From IMG/VR virus record IMGVR_UViG_3300034064_000240, positions 1 to 24,771 of that record: a stretch of DNA of 24,771 bases. One strand, given 5' to 3'. The notes under the pieces were generated by a model. It was not told the DNA's origin, searched no databases, and was given only the letters and a program-made list of their open reading frames with translations. This document shows positions 18,386 through 24,771 of this stretch, piece by piece. The translations under genes were made by a program, and so were the position numbers. Source of the DNA: a virus. Position 1 is the first letter of the stretch. Every line of letters starts with the position of its first letter.

Positions 18386-19822
18386 ATGGCAACCTCAACA
18401 CTAGGCAATGGAACACTTGTTCTTGCTGGAACCACATCAGGCACTACTACAGTCACGGCAACTGCTGTAGCTGGTACTACCACTTTGACGCTTCCTGCGG
18501 CTACTGACACTTTGGTTGGTAAGGCAACGACTGACACGCTGACCAATAAGACGCTGACGGGTGCGGTAATGAATGGTACTTTAGGGGCTACTACTCCAAG
18601 TACAGTGGCGGCAACTACAATATCAGCATCATCAACTGCCACCTTTGCTGCTGGCGCAGCAGGTACGCCAAGTATCACCACGACAGGCGACACCAACACA
18701 GGCATCTTCTTCCCTGCGGCTGACACCATTGCCTTTGCTGAAGGCGGTGCGGAGGCTATGCGTTTGGACAGTGCTGGAAATATGGGATTGGGTGTTACGC
18801 CTAGTGCTTGGTCATCTACATTCAAAGGATTTCAACTAGGCTCAACTGGTTCAATTTGGGCAATTGCCAGTGGAAATGGTGGAACTTATTATGGGAACAA
18901 CTATATCTACGGTGCGTCAGGTCGCACTTATTTGACCACGGGTACGGCTGTTGAACTTGCTATGTCAAATGGTAAATTTGAATTTAGTATTGCGCCATCA
19001 GGCACAGCAGGTAACGCCATCTCCTTCACCCAAGCAATGACCCTTGATGCAAGCGGTAACTTGGGTATTGGGACTACAAGCCCTTCATATAGACTTCATG
19101 CAGTAAGTTCTGCCTCTGTTGTTTCTAGACTTGGTTCTTCAGGCGGTAGTGGTGCGTTTATTAATTTTATTGACAGTGGAGCATCTCCATCTGTTGCGCC
19201 ATCTGTAGGTGCAATCGGCAACAACCTTGTTTTTATGGGTGATGGTTCTAGCTCAGAACGCGCCCGTATCGACTCCAGCGGTAACTTGCTGATTGGGACT
19301 GCAGGCTTACCTGTTGCAAATGGAACAAGATTGTCAATTTCGGGGTCTGGCGAGGTTGCGAGAATTTTGGGCACTACCACAGGCAATCCCAGTCTTGCTT
19401 TAGACAAGTCAACGAATGACTCAACAACTGGGCAAGTATTTGCTACTTTTACCATTAACAACCAAGGCGCAGGCAGCGGACAAATTAACGCCAACGGCGC
19501 TTCTCAAGCGGCGTTCGGGTCATTTTCTGACAGGCGCTTGAAACAAAACATCGTTGATCTGCCACCGCAGCTTGCAAACATCATGGCGTTGCGCCCTGTT
19601 GAGTTTGATTACATTGAGTCTGAGGGGGGTGGTCATCAAACTGGTTTTATAGCGCAAGAAATGGAAACAATATTTCCAGATTCTGTTGGTGAACGCTCTG
19701 ACGGCATGAAAACTGTAACGGGGTGGAATAAGACAGAAGCTATCCTTATCAAAGCCATCCAAGAGCAACAAGCCCTCATTACAACCCTCACCGCCCGTAT
19801 AACCGCTTTAGAAGGAGCATAA
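18386..19822 (+). CDS. Tail fibre/spike with C-terminal Peptidase S74 chaperone
   Basis: The 478-residue protein has a Thr/Ala-rich N-terminus, a motif GNLGIGTTSPSYRLHAV (224-240) typical of repeated fibre beta-structures, and a C-terminal intramolecular chaperone: SDRRLKQNI (381-389), LRPVEFDYIE (402-411), TGFIAQEMETIFPD (419-432), then a coiled coil (about 455-476). S74 domains trimerise the fibre and cut themselves off before the Ser; Ser381 and Lys386 match the known Ser-x4-Lys dyad. Ribosome site aaagga. It is probably a host-binding fibre. Confidence 0.9.
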   Translation: MATSTLGNGTLVLAGTTSGTTTVTATAVAGTTTLTLPAATDTLVGKATTDTLTNKTLTGAVMNGTLGATTPSTVAATTISASSTATFAAGAAGTPSITTTGDTNTGIFFPAADTIAFAEGGAEAMRLDSAGNMGLGVTPSAWSSTFKGFQLGSTGSIWAIASGNGGTYYGNNYIYGASGRTYLTTGTAVELAMSNGKFEFSIAPSGTAGNAISFTQAMTLDASGNLGIGTTSPSYRLHAVSSASVVSRLGSSGGSGAFINFIDSGASPSVAPSVGAIGNNLVFMGDGSSSERARIDSSGNLLIGTAGLPVANGTRLSISGSGEVARILGTTTGNPSLALDKSTNDSTTGQVFATFTINNQGAGSGQINANGASQAAFGSFSDRRLKQNIVDLPPQLANIMALRPVEFDYIESEGGGHQTGFIAQEMETIFPDSVGERSDGMKTVTGWNKTEAILIKAIQEQQALITTLTARITALEGA

Positions 19823-19825
19823 ACC

Positions 19826-20149
19826 ATGTCAACAATCGTTTGGTCAATCACAGCAATGAACGCATATCCTCAAGCAGAGGGTGAAACCGATGTAGTTTTC
19901 AACTGCCACTGGACTTGTAGTGGCACACAAGAGCAAGACGGCAAGACCTACAACGGTTCTGTCTACAGCACTTGTGGCGTGACCTACACCGCTGGCTCAC
20001 CCTACACCCCGTATGCTGACTTGACACAAGACCAAGTTCTTGGCTGGATTTGGGCATCTGGTGTGGATAAAGACGCTGTAGAGGCTTCCTTAGAGGCTCA
20101 GATTGAGTTGCAAAAGAATCCTGTAACCGCCACTGGAGTGCCTTGGTGA
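19826..20149 (+). CDS. Fibre-adjacent hypothetical virion protein (107 aa)
   Basis: The protein, MSTIVWSITAMNAYPQAEGE onward, is beta-rich and ends with a helical part (LTQDQVLGWIWASGVDKDAV, EASLEAQIELQK). I recall similar proteins (YPQxEGETDVVFNVHW, YTPYADLTQDQVxGW) next to fibre genes in many phages, unnamed in function. It begins 3 bases after the S74 gene and overlaps the next gene by GTGA. It may be a fibre-assembly or small structural protein. Confidence 0.7.
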   Translation: MSTIVWSITAMNAYPQAEGETDVVFNCHWTCSGTQEQDGKTYNGSVYSTCGVTYTAGSPYTPYADLTQDQVLGWIWASGVDKDAVEASLEAQIELQKNPVTATGVPW

Positions 20150-20385
20150 ATCAAGAACTACAGAAATATTATGAAGATCGCTTCTCTATGATGGGAAGTG
20201 ATGGATGGAAAGACTTGGTGGAGGATATTGACACCATGATTGCATCCTTGAATAATATATCTGTGATTTCTGATGAACAAAGCCTACAATTCAAAAAAGG
20301 TGAACTTTCTATACTAACTTGGCTGAAAACCTTGAAAGAGGTCAGCGAGAGAGCATACGAGGAACTCAATGAAAAGAATGTTTGA
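20146..20385 (+). CDS. Small helical protein (79 aa)
   Basis: I start at GTG 20146, overlapping the previous stop, with ggag upstream. The 79 residues, (M)NQELQKYYEDRFSMMGSDGW onward, are helical (DLVEDIDTMIASLNNISVIS, FKKGELSILTWLKTLKEVSE), likely a coiled-coil pair. Such small proteins between fibre and scaffold genes are common; function unknown. Confidence 0.65.
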   Translation: MNQELQKYYEDRFSMMGSDGWKDLVEDIDTMIASLNNISVISDEQSLQFKKGELSILTWLKTLKEVSERAYEELNEKNV

Positions 20386-20602
20386 TTTTGCCTGTGCAAA
20401 CGGGCATAAAACCGAAAGACTGACTGATTATGAGTCGATCAGTTTTAGGTGTGAATGTGGTGAAACAGCCAACCGCATTCTTTCTGCTCCAAACTTCAAA
20501 CTAGAAGGGTGGTCTGGTTCTTTCCCATCAGAGCATGGAAGGTTCGAGAAAAAACACCTAGATCAGTTGAAGTGGGAGCAAAAGCACAACTCACAAGCAT
20601 AA
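20369..20602 (+). CDS. FmdB-like zinc-ribbon protein
   Basis: The 77-residue protein, start ATG 20369 with gagg upstream (Met 20378 also possible), shows FDFACANGHKTERLTDYESI and FRCECGETANRILSAPNFKL. The C-x3-H then C-x-C arrangement is a zinc ribbon of the FmdB/regulatory-protein type. These small proteins recur before phage scaffold or capsid genes; their role is unknown. It overlaps the upstream gene by 17 bases. Confidence 0.75.
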   Translation: MKRMFDFACANGHKTERLTDYESISFRCECGETANRILSAPNFKLEGWSGSFPSEHGRFEKKHLDQLKWEQKHNSQA

Positions 20603-20651
20603 ACGCCGAGTTGATTCTCCTATAACCGAAACGGCAGGAAAAAGGGATAAT

Positions 20652-21410
20652 ATGTTGATTGACCAAGAACCTGAGATGAAGAGTGAGTTAGAAGCTGAAG
20701 AATCCAAGCTATCTGACACCATTGCGCCAACAGCACCTGGACTCCCTGATAAATACAGGGATAAAAGTCTGGAAGATATTGTTCGGATGCACCAAGAAGC
20801 TGAGAAGTTGATTGGCAAGCAAGCGCAAGAAGTGGGAGAGGTAAGGAAACTCGCTGATGAACTCATAAAGCAGAACCTCAGTTCAAAGCAACAGACTATT
20901 AAAGAGGAAGAGCCTGAAGTAGATTTCTTTGAGAATCCGCAGAAGGCAGTTCAGAAGACTATTGATAATCATCCTGATGTTCTCGCAGCCCGTCAAGCGG
21001 GTGTGGATTTCAAAAGGATGCAGATTCAGCAGAAGCTAACGCAAGAGCATCCCGACTACAGTCAGATTGCTCAAGATCAGGACTTTGTGAATTGGGTGAA
21101 ATCCTCGCCTGTTCGCCTTGGTCTGTATGCAAAAGCAGATGGTGAGTTCGATTACGATAGTGCCAATGAGTTGCTGTCTACTTACAAGCAGTTGCGTGGT
21201 GTCAAGTCAAAGCAGACTGAACAAGCGGGTGAAACCGCCAGGAAGCAGAGCATGAAGGCCGCACAAGTGGATGTTGGTGGAACTGGTGAGAGTTCAAAGA
21301 GGGTTTATCGTAGGGCTGACCTGATTCGGCTGAAGATGACAGAACCTGACAGATACGATGCTTTGAGTGGTGAAATCATGCAAGCATACGCAGATGGACG
21401 GGTTAAGTAA
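20652..21410 (+). CDS. Capsid scaffolding protein
   Basis: The 252-residue protein is highly charged and helical: GLPDKYRDKSLEDIVRMHQE (30-49), a coiled coil (50-80), an acidic linker (EEEPEVDFFENP), and a basic C-terminus (SSKRVYRRADLIRLKMTEPD, YDALSGEIMQAYADGRVK). An acidic helical body with a basic C-terminal capsid-contact motif, right before the major capsid gene, is typical of a podovirus scaffold. It would guide prohead assembly and be released. Ribosome site aggga. Confidence 0.78.
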   Translation: MLIDQEPEMKSELEAEESKLSDTIAPTAPGLPDKYRDKSLEDIVRMHQEAEKLIGKQAQEVGEVRKLADELIKQNLSSKQQTIKEEEPEVDFFENPQKAVQKTIDNHPDVLAARQAGVDFKRMQIQQKLTQEHPDYSQIAQDQDFVNWVKSSPVRLGLYAKADGEFDYDSANELLSTYKQLRGVKSKQTEQAGETARKQSMKAAQVDVGGTGESSKRVYRRADLIRLKMTEPDRYDALSGEIMQAYADGRVK

Positions 21411-21439
21411 CTTAACTTTCGTTTCTTAGGAGAAACAAC

Positions 21440-22393
21440 ATGGCAACAGCATTTTCCCCCAGTAACTCAGTTACTACGACCACAGCAGACAAATTCATTC
21501 CTGACATTTGGAGTGATGAGATTGTTGCGGCTTACAAGAAAAACTTGGTTCTTGCTAACCTCGTTATGAAGATGAACTTCAAAGGTAAGAAGGGCGATAC
21601 GATTCATATCCCCGCACCTACCCGTGGTTCAGCATCTGCCAAGGCCGCAGAAACAGCAGTCACTTTGATTGCCGCTACTGAGTCTGAAGTAACTGTGTCT
21701 ATCAACAAGCATTACGAGTATTCTCGTTTGATTGAAGATATTGTCGAGGCCCAAGCCTTGAACAGCTTGCGTAACTTCTACACCTCTGATGCTGGTTACT
21801 CCCTGGCTAAACAAGTTGATACCGACTTGGTTCAGTTGGGTCGCTCTACCAATGGTGGTGGTGGTACTAATGCTTACGCAACTGGTGCGTTCATTGGTGG
21901 TGATGGTACTTCTGCTTATGTTGCCGCAAGCAACAATGAGTCAGCACTGACCGATGCCGCCATTCGCCGCACTATTCAGCGTTTGGATGACACCGATACC
22001 CCTATGGATCAGCGTTTCTTCTTGATTCCTCCATCAAGTCGCAACACCCTGATGGGTTTGGCTCGTTATACTGAACAAGCCTTTGTGGGCGGTACTAACA
22101 GTACCATTCGCACTGGTGAGATCGGTAACTTGTATGGCATTCCTGTGTTTGTCTCAAGCAATTGCGACACTGCATCAGGTTCTGCTGCCGCACGGGTTTG
22201 TATCATGGGTCATCGTGATGCAGTGGTTTTGGTTGAGCAAGTTGCTGTTCGCTCACAAGTTCAGTACAAACAAGAGTATTTGGCTACTCTGTTTACCTCT
22301 GATACCTTGTATGGCGTTCAGATTCTGCGTTCAGCCGCAAGCGTAAGTGCAGCCAAATCTGCATCTATGTTTGCACTTTTGGTTCCCGCCTAA
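21440..22393 (+). CDS. Major capsid protein
   Basis: The 317-residue protein includes DKFIPDIWSDEIVAAYKKNL (17-36), KGKKGDTIHIPAPTRG, a helix-rich part (YEYSRLIEDIVEAQALNSLR) and a glycine-rich loop (NGGGGTNAYATGAFIGGDGT). It resembles capsid proteins I know from HMO-2011-type and other marine and freshwater podoviruses, which have the HK97 fold. The strong ribosome site (aggaga) and the terminator directly after fit high expression. It is the structural core of the head. Confidence 0.85.
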   Translation: MATAFSPSNSVTTTTADKFIPDIWSDEIVAAYKKNLVLANLVMKMNFKGKKGDTIHIPAPTRGSASAKAAETAVTLIAATESEVTVSINKHYEYSRLIEDIVEAQALNSLRNFYTSDAGYSLAKQVDTDLVQLGRSTNGGGGTNAYATGAFIGGDGTSAYVAASNNESALTDAAIRRTIQRLDDTDTPMDQRFFLIPPSSRNTLMGLARYTEQAFVGGTNSTIRTGEIGNLYGIPVFVSSNCDTASGSAAARVCIMGHRDAVVLVEQVAVRSQVQYKQEYLATLFTSDTLYGVQILRSAASVSAAKSASMFALLVPA

Positions 22394-22404
22394 TTGCAGT
22401 TGCG

Positions 22405-22435
22405 CCCCCTGCCCTAGTGGTGGGGGGACTTTTTT
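22405..22435 (+). terminator. Strong intrinsic terminator after major capsid gene
   Basis: CCCCCTGCC (22405-22413) and GGTGGGGGG (22419-22427) form a nine-pair stem with loop CTAGT, followed by ACTTTTTT. It would end most transcription after the capsid gene while letting some read through. Confidence 0.85.
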
Positions 22436-22457
22436 AACCTAATTAGGAGAAATCAAA

Positions 22458-22781
22458 ATGGCAACCGCTTCAGCAGTAGTTACCCGCCGTGGCAACGACA
22501 GTTTTCGGGGTTTGTTCTCTGATACTTGGTCAGTTGTTTGTACTTTGAATGCTGGCTCATTAGTTGATGGTGCTGGTGAAACAGATGATGTAACAGTTCC
22601 TGGTGTCGCCTTGGGTGACATGGTTCTTTGTGCATCTTTGGCTGTGGATTTGGTTGGTTTGACTGTCACTGGCTATGTCAGTGCTGCCAACACCGTCAAG
22701 TTTCGCATCCAAAACGAATCAGGTTCAACTGCGGACTTGGCATCAGCCACTATGGACATAATTATTGTTCGTATGGTATGA
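22458..22781 (+). CDS. Post-capsid hypothetical virion protein (107 aa)
   Basis: The protein, MATASAVVTRRGNDSFRGLF onward, is beta-rich with Val/Thr-rich strands (DDVTVPGVALGDMVLCASLA, LTVTGYVSAANTVKFRIQNE) and an ATMDIIIVRMV end. It lies between two strong terminators and has an aggaga ribosome site. Its size and beta pattern fit a capsid decoration or head protein, but no motif proves this. Confidence 0.65.
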   Translation: MATASAVVTRRGNDSFRGLFSDTWSVVCTLNAGSLVDGAGETDDVTVPGVALGDMVLCASLAVDLVGLTVTGYVSAANTVKFRIQNESGSTADLASATMDIIIVRMV

Positions 22782-22785
22782 GGAT

Positions 22786-22810
22786 AGGGGGGCTAGTCCC
22801 CCCTTTTTTA
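22786..22810 (+). terminator. Strong intrinsic terminator after 22458-22781
   Basis: AGGGGGG (22786-22792) and CCCCCCT (22798-22804) make a perfect seven-pair stem with loop CTAGT, followed by a T run to 22809. The same loop sequence occurs in the terminator at 22405. Confidence 0.88.
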
Positions 22811-22823
22811 TTTAAGGGTTTCA

Positions 22824-23030
22824 ATGGCTACTTTTCGTTGTCTTCAGTCTGGTAACACAGTGAGTTTTACCTTGCAACATGACATTGACTCAATGAAGGG
22901 TCATCAGGGTTATGTTCGTATTGATGAACAAGAAGTGTCTGACATTCCTGATGAAGTGAGGAAAGATACTCCCTTCATGCCGCCAGTTGTACGGCGCATG
23001 GGTCGCCCAAGGAAAGTTGCAAATGTCTGA
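22824..23030 (+). CDS. Small protein with C-terminal AT-hook-like motif (68 aa)
   Basis: The 68-residue protein starts MATFRCLQSGNTVSFTLQHD, has a short beta/helix body (YVRIDEQEVSDIPDEVRKDT) and ends RRMGRPRKVANV. GRPRK is an AT-hook-like core that can bind the minor groove of AT-rich DNA. Ribosome site aaggg. Similar small proteins follow capsid genes in several podoviruses; role unknown. Confidence 0.65.
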   Translation: MATFRCLQSGNTVSFTLQHDIDSMKGHQGYVRIDEQEVSDIPDEVRKDTPFMPPVVRRMGRPRKVANV

Positions 23031-23226
23031 TATAGACGCTAGAGATTTTGGAAGGCTGGAGGCTCAAGTTGAGGCTCTCCAGGCGGAAGTTCACTCTTTG
23101 AGCAAAGATGTGAAGGCTTTGTTGGAACTTGCTAACAAAGGCAAAGGTGGGTTTTGGATGGGAATGACCATTGCCTCTGCGGTAGGTGGCGTTCTGACAT
23201 TCATTGGAGAGAGGCTTTTCAAATGA
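23023..23226 (+). CDS. Coiled-coil plus TM protein (XhlA-like holin candidate)
   Basis: I start at ATG 23023 (MSDIDARDFGRLEAQVEALQ), within ATGTCTGA at the upstream stop, with aaggaa nearby. The 67 residues show a heptad coiled coil (RLEAQVEALQAEVHSLSKDV, about 11-47), then a TM helix (FWMGMTIASAVGGVLTFIGE, about 45-64) and a basic end. This layout matches XhlA/holin-associated phage proteins. As it lies in the late module, a holin or membrane-anchor role is plausible; not proven. Confidence 0.62.
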   Translation: MSDIDARDFGRLEAQVEALQAEVHSLSKDVKALLELANKGKGGFWMGMTIASAVGGVLTFIGERLFK

Positions 23227-23633
23227 AAGGCTTGCTCTCAGGGGTATCTTGCCCTATCGCCACTCAGGATATAACTGTTAACCTGAAAAACAGGAATAAC
23301 GCATTCAAGAAGTTTGGCTATGGCCCACCCAACCCTGATGAAGCAAATGATGCTTTCTGGCTGAAAAAAGCCAAGATGTATAACGCTCCTACCTCTGCCA
23401 TCAAGGGTATGTTGTGTGGGAACTGTGCCGCTTTCATTCAGACTCCCAAGATGATGGAGTGCATCACATCTGGTCTGGAAAAGGATGAGAATGAGGGTGA
23501 GTTGTCTTATGACGAGAACTTTGTCAAGGCGGCTAACCTGGGATACTGTGATCTGTTTCAATTCACCTGTGCAGCGGCCCGTACTTGTGATGCTTGGAAG
23601 TCTGGTGGGCCAATAACCAAGGAAAAAGCATGA
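23223..23633 (+). CDS. HiPIP-like Cys-rich protein
   Basis: The start is ATG 23223 (ATGA joint). The 136 residues include LCGNCAAFIQTPKMMEC (64-80) and LGYCDLFQFTCAAARTCDAW (106-125). Four Cys (65, 68, 109, 122) match the ligand spacing of high-potential iron-sulfur proteins: C-x2-C, later C-x-LF, and a final C-x-x-W (C-x12-C here against C-x13-C in Chromatium HiPIP). Extra Cys at 80 and 116 are also present. No signal peptide. It may bind a 4Fe-4S cluster; a plain zinc or disulfide protein is the alternative. Confidence 0.6.
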   Translation: MKGLLSGVSCPIATQDITVNLKNRNNAFKKFGYGPPNPDEANDAFWLKKAKMYNAPTSAIKGMLCGNCAAFIQTPKMMECITSGLEKDENEGELSYDENFVKAANLGYCDLFQFTCAAARTCDAWKSGGPITKEKA

Positions 23634-23788
23634 TGTACGGCAAGCCAATGAAAGCAGAAAAGTCTCCTTCAAAGAAGAAAGGTGTTCCTGTCACCATCAT
23701 GGTGGCGATTGGGAAACCTAAGATGCTCCCTAAAAAGGGTCAGCGTACTGCAACCAACATGATGAAGAAATCTTCAAGAGGTAAATAA
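23630..23788 (+). CDS. Small very basic protein (52 aa)
   Basis: I start at ATG 23630 (MMYGKPMKAEKSPSKKKGVP), forming ATGA with the previous stop. The 52 residues are Lys-rich, with VTIMVAIGKPKMLPKKG and a KSSRGK end. No fold is obvious; it is probably a DNA- or RNA-contacting or internal head peptide. It is coupled to its neighbours at both ends. Confidence 0.6.
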   Translation: MMYGKPMKAEKSPSKKKGVPVTIMVAIGKPKMLPKKGQRTATNMMKKSSRGK

Positions 23789-24072
23789 TGGCATCTTTAA
23801 CCACTCCCGTCACCCTTTTAAATGCAGTTGTTGCAACTGGTGCGTCAAAAGCTGTGCAAGCTGATGCTGGTCAACCTGCATTCCTGCAAGTTGCTGGCAT
23901 TACCAGTGCAACTGTTGCTTTTCAAGGTAGCTTGGATGGGACAACCTTTGCCACAATTGGCACTGCTTTGACTGCTGATGGCATCGTAACCATTGCCAAT
24001 GCTCCCAAGTATTTGAGAGCCAATTGCACTGTTTATGTCTCTGGAACCATCACTGCTAAAGTGTTGTACTGA
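23788..24072 (+). CDS. Small beta-rich virion protein (94 aa)
   Basis: The 94-residue protein, MASLTTPVTLLNAVVATGAS onward, has repeated Thr/Ala strands (ATVAFQGSLDGTTFATIGTA, YLRANCTVYVSGTITAKVLY) like small jelly-roll or decoration proteins. It starts at TAATG with the previous stop. The similar length and beta-rich style of 22458-22781 suggest a head or fibre accessory protein. Function unproven. Confidence 0.62.
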   Translation: MASLTTPVTLLNAVVATGASKAVQADAGQPAFLQVAGITSATVAFQGSLDGTTFATIGTALTADGIVTIANAPKYLRANCTVYVSGTITAKVLY

Positions 24073-24073
24073 T

Positions 24074-24247
24074 ATGAAAATGACCAAAGCGGCTAAAAAG
24101 GTCGGCAAAGTCATGCGTGAGTACAAAGAGGGAACTTTGCATTCTGGGTCTAAAAAGGGGCCAGAAGTGACTTCCCGTAAGCAAGCAATTGCCATTGCAT
24201 TGTCTGAAGCTGGCATGGCAAAACCTAAGAAGAAGGCTAAAAAATGA
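24074..24247 (+). CDS. DUF6496-like basic protein (57 aa)
   Basis: I start at ATG 24074 (MKMTKAAKKVGKVMREYKEG), one base after the previous stop; the longer frame to 24035 is inside the neighbour. The 57 residues contain VMREYKEGTLHSGSKKGPEV, SRKQAIAIALSEAG and a Lys-rich tail, the signature of DUF6496. Such proteins occur in many phages and some bacteria, and may bind nucleic acid; role unknown. Confidence 0.75.
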   Translation: MKMTKAAKKVGKVMREYKEGTLHSGSKKGPEVTSRKQAIAIALSEAGMAKPKKKAKK

Positions 24248-24402
24248 AACCTGGACTTTATGCCAACATCAATGCCAAACAAGCCCGTATCAAGGCTGGT
24301 TCTGGTGAGAAGATGCGGAAGGTAGGGGCCAAGGGTGCGCCTACTGCTGCTGACTTTAAACAAGCTGCAAAGACTGCAAAGAAGGTTAAAAAGGTGAAGT
24401 AG
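24244..24402 (+). CDS. Small Lys/Ala-rich basic protein (52 aa)
   Basis: Starting in ATGA with the previous stop, the 52-residue frame reads MKPGLYANINAKQARIKAGS, then GEKMRKVGAKGAPTAADFKQ and a basic KKVKKVK end. It resembles short internal basic proteins in pelagiphage-like genomes and may neutralise DNA. It is followed directly by the DUF6321-like gene (TAG ATG). Confidence 0.68.
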   Translation: MKPGLYANINAKQARIKAGSGEKMRKVGAKGAPTAADFKQAAKTAKKVKKVK

Positions 24403-24705
24403 ATGAAATCTCCTGTTTGGCAAACAAAAGCTGGTCAAAATCCCAAAGGGGGGTTGAATGCCAAGGGGAGAGCATCTTATAATGCAGAAACTGGTGGTAA
24501 TCTCAAAGCACCAGTAAAGTCGGGGGACAACCCTCGCAGAGCAAGTTTCTTGGCTCGAATGGGTGGCAATGATGGCCCTGAGTTCAAGAATGGTGAACCA
24601 ACGAGACTGCTTCTTTCGCTAAAGGCATGGGGTGCAAACTCCAAAGCTGACGCAAAGGCAAAAGCTAAAGCTATATCCGCAAGGAACAAGGCAAAGGCGA
24701 AATGA
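24403..24705 (+). CDS. DUF6321-like protein (100 aa)
   Basis: The 100-residue protein has SPVWQTKAGQNPKGGLNAKG (3-22), TGGNLKAPVKSGDNPRRASF (30-49), LARMGGNDGPEFKNGEPTRL (50-69) and a Lys/Ala-rich tail. This matches the DUF6321 pattern known from aquatic phages. Highly basic; likely nucleic-acid associated or an internal head protein, but its function is not established. Confidence 0.78.
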   Translation: MKSPVWQTKAGQNPKGGLNAKGRASYNAETGGNLKAPVKSGDNPRRASFLARMGGNDGPEFKNGEPTRLLLSLKAWGANSKADAKAKAKAISARNKAKAK

Positions 24706-24771
24706 GAGCATTATCAGTTGGTGTTAGTCCCGCAGCGGCAGTAGACACAACAGTCTATACCTGTCCAAAGG
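24702..24771 (+). CDS. Partial gene, cut by right window edge
   Basis: ATG 24702 overlaps the previous stop (ATGA). The visible 23 residues, MRALSVGVSPAAAVDTTVYT then CPK, run into the window end with no stop. The beta-like start and place in the late module suggest a small virion protein. Only the start can be supported. Confidence 0.55.
   Translation, partial: MRALSVGVSPAAAVDTTVYTCPK

Noticed and set aside
17177-19494. Long antisense frames (up to 184 codons) opposite the fibre genes
   Set aside because: They are by-products of repetitive, stop-poor fibre coding sequence; products are Pro/Val/Ala-rich repeats mirroring the sense repeats.

Overview
This window is a stretch of a tailed-phage genome (Caudoviricetes). 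It carries a terminase, portal, scaffold and major capsid module, tail-fibre genes, a lysis cassette with nested spanin genes, and dozens of small translationally coupled early genes. A podovirus-like virion is inferred from the large P22-sized portal and the portal, scaffold, capsid order, but no diagnostic tail-tube or tail-needle gene lies in the window. Many small early proteins resemble, from memory, those of phages of freshwater Betaproteobacteria (Burkholderiales). That host guess is weak. No integrase, tRNA, CRISPR array or insertion sequence was seen, so lifestyle is undetermined.

Layout. (1) 1-1441, rightward: membrane protein (possible holin, open at the left edge), Rz-like spanin with an Rz1-like lipoprotein gene nested in another frame, and a GH19 endolysin. 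(2) 1410-6609, leftward: about twenty small, overlapping early genes, including winged-helix and HTH proteins, a tiny protein ending in the SSB-type tail DDDIPF, a zinc-ribbon protein and a Sak/DUF1071-type annealing protein. At least four of these (1615-1740, 1716-1868, 2310-2486, 3568-3744) are under 60 codons and easily missed. (3) 6610-6743: divergent control region with a palindromic operator-like site. (4) 6744-9749, rightward: winged-helix regulator, a 365-base gap holding a strongly structured RNA candidate, then a paralogous pair of small acidic proteins around a replication-type protein and a Mu Mom-like DNA-modification protein, a RuvC-like resolvase and a small DNA-binding-type protein. 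(5) 9901-11735, leftward: small accessory genes and a Cys-rich GP88-like protein. (6) 11811-12751: nearly 1 kb with no credible protein, containing inverted repeats, a five-unit palindromic repeat array (origin or operator candidate), and about 450 bases that fold into many helices and a pseudoknot just upstream of the small terminase. (7) 12752-24771, rightward late module: TerS, an HNH/AP2 homing-type endonuclease, TerL, portal, two fibre genes (one collagen-like, one with a self-cleaving S74 chaperone), scaffold, major capsid protein, and a run of small virion or accessory genes including a HiPIP-like iron-sulfur candidate, ending in a gene cut by the right edge.

How it fits together. The leftward and early rightward genes would supply recombination (annealing protein, SSB-like protein, RuvC), replication loading, DNA modification against restriction, and transcription control. 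The late operon packages and builds the particle, and the lysis genes release it. Gene joints are mostly ATGA or TAATG overlaps, so translation coupling is the rule. The most novel-looking elements are the two structured non-coding RNAs and the palindromic repeat array. All family assignments come from motif recognition without database searches.
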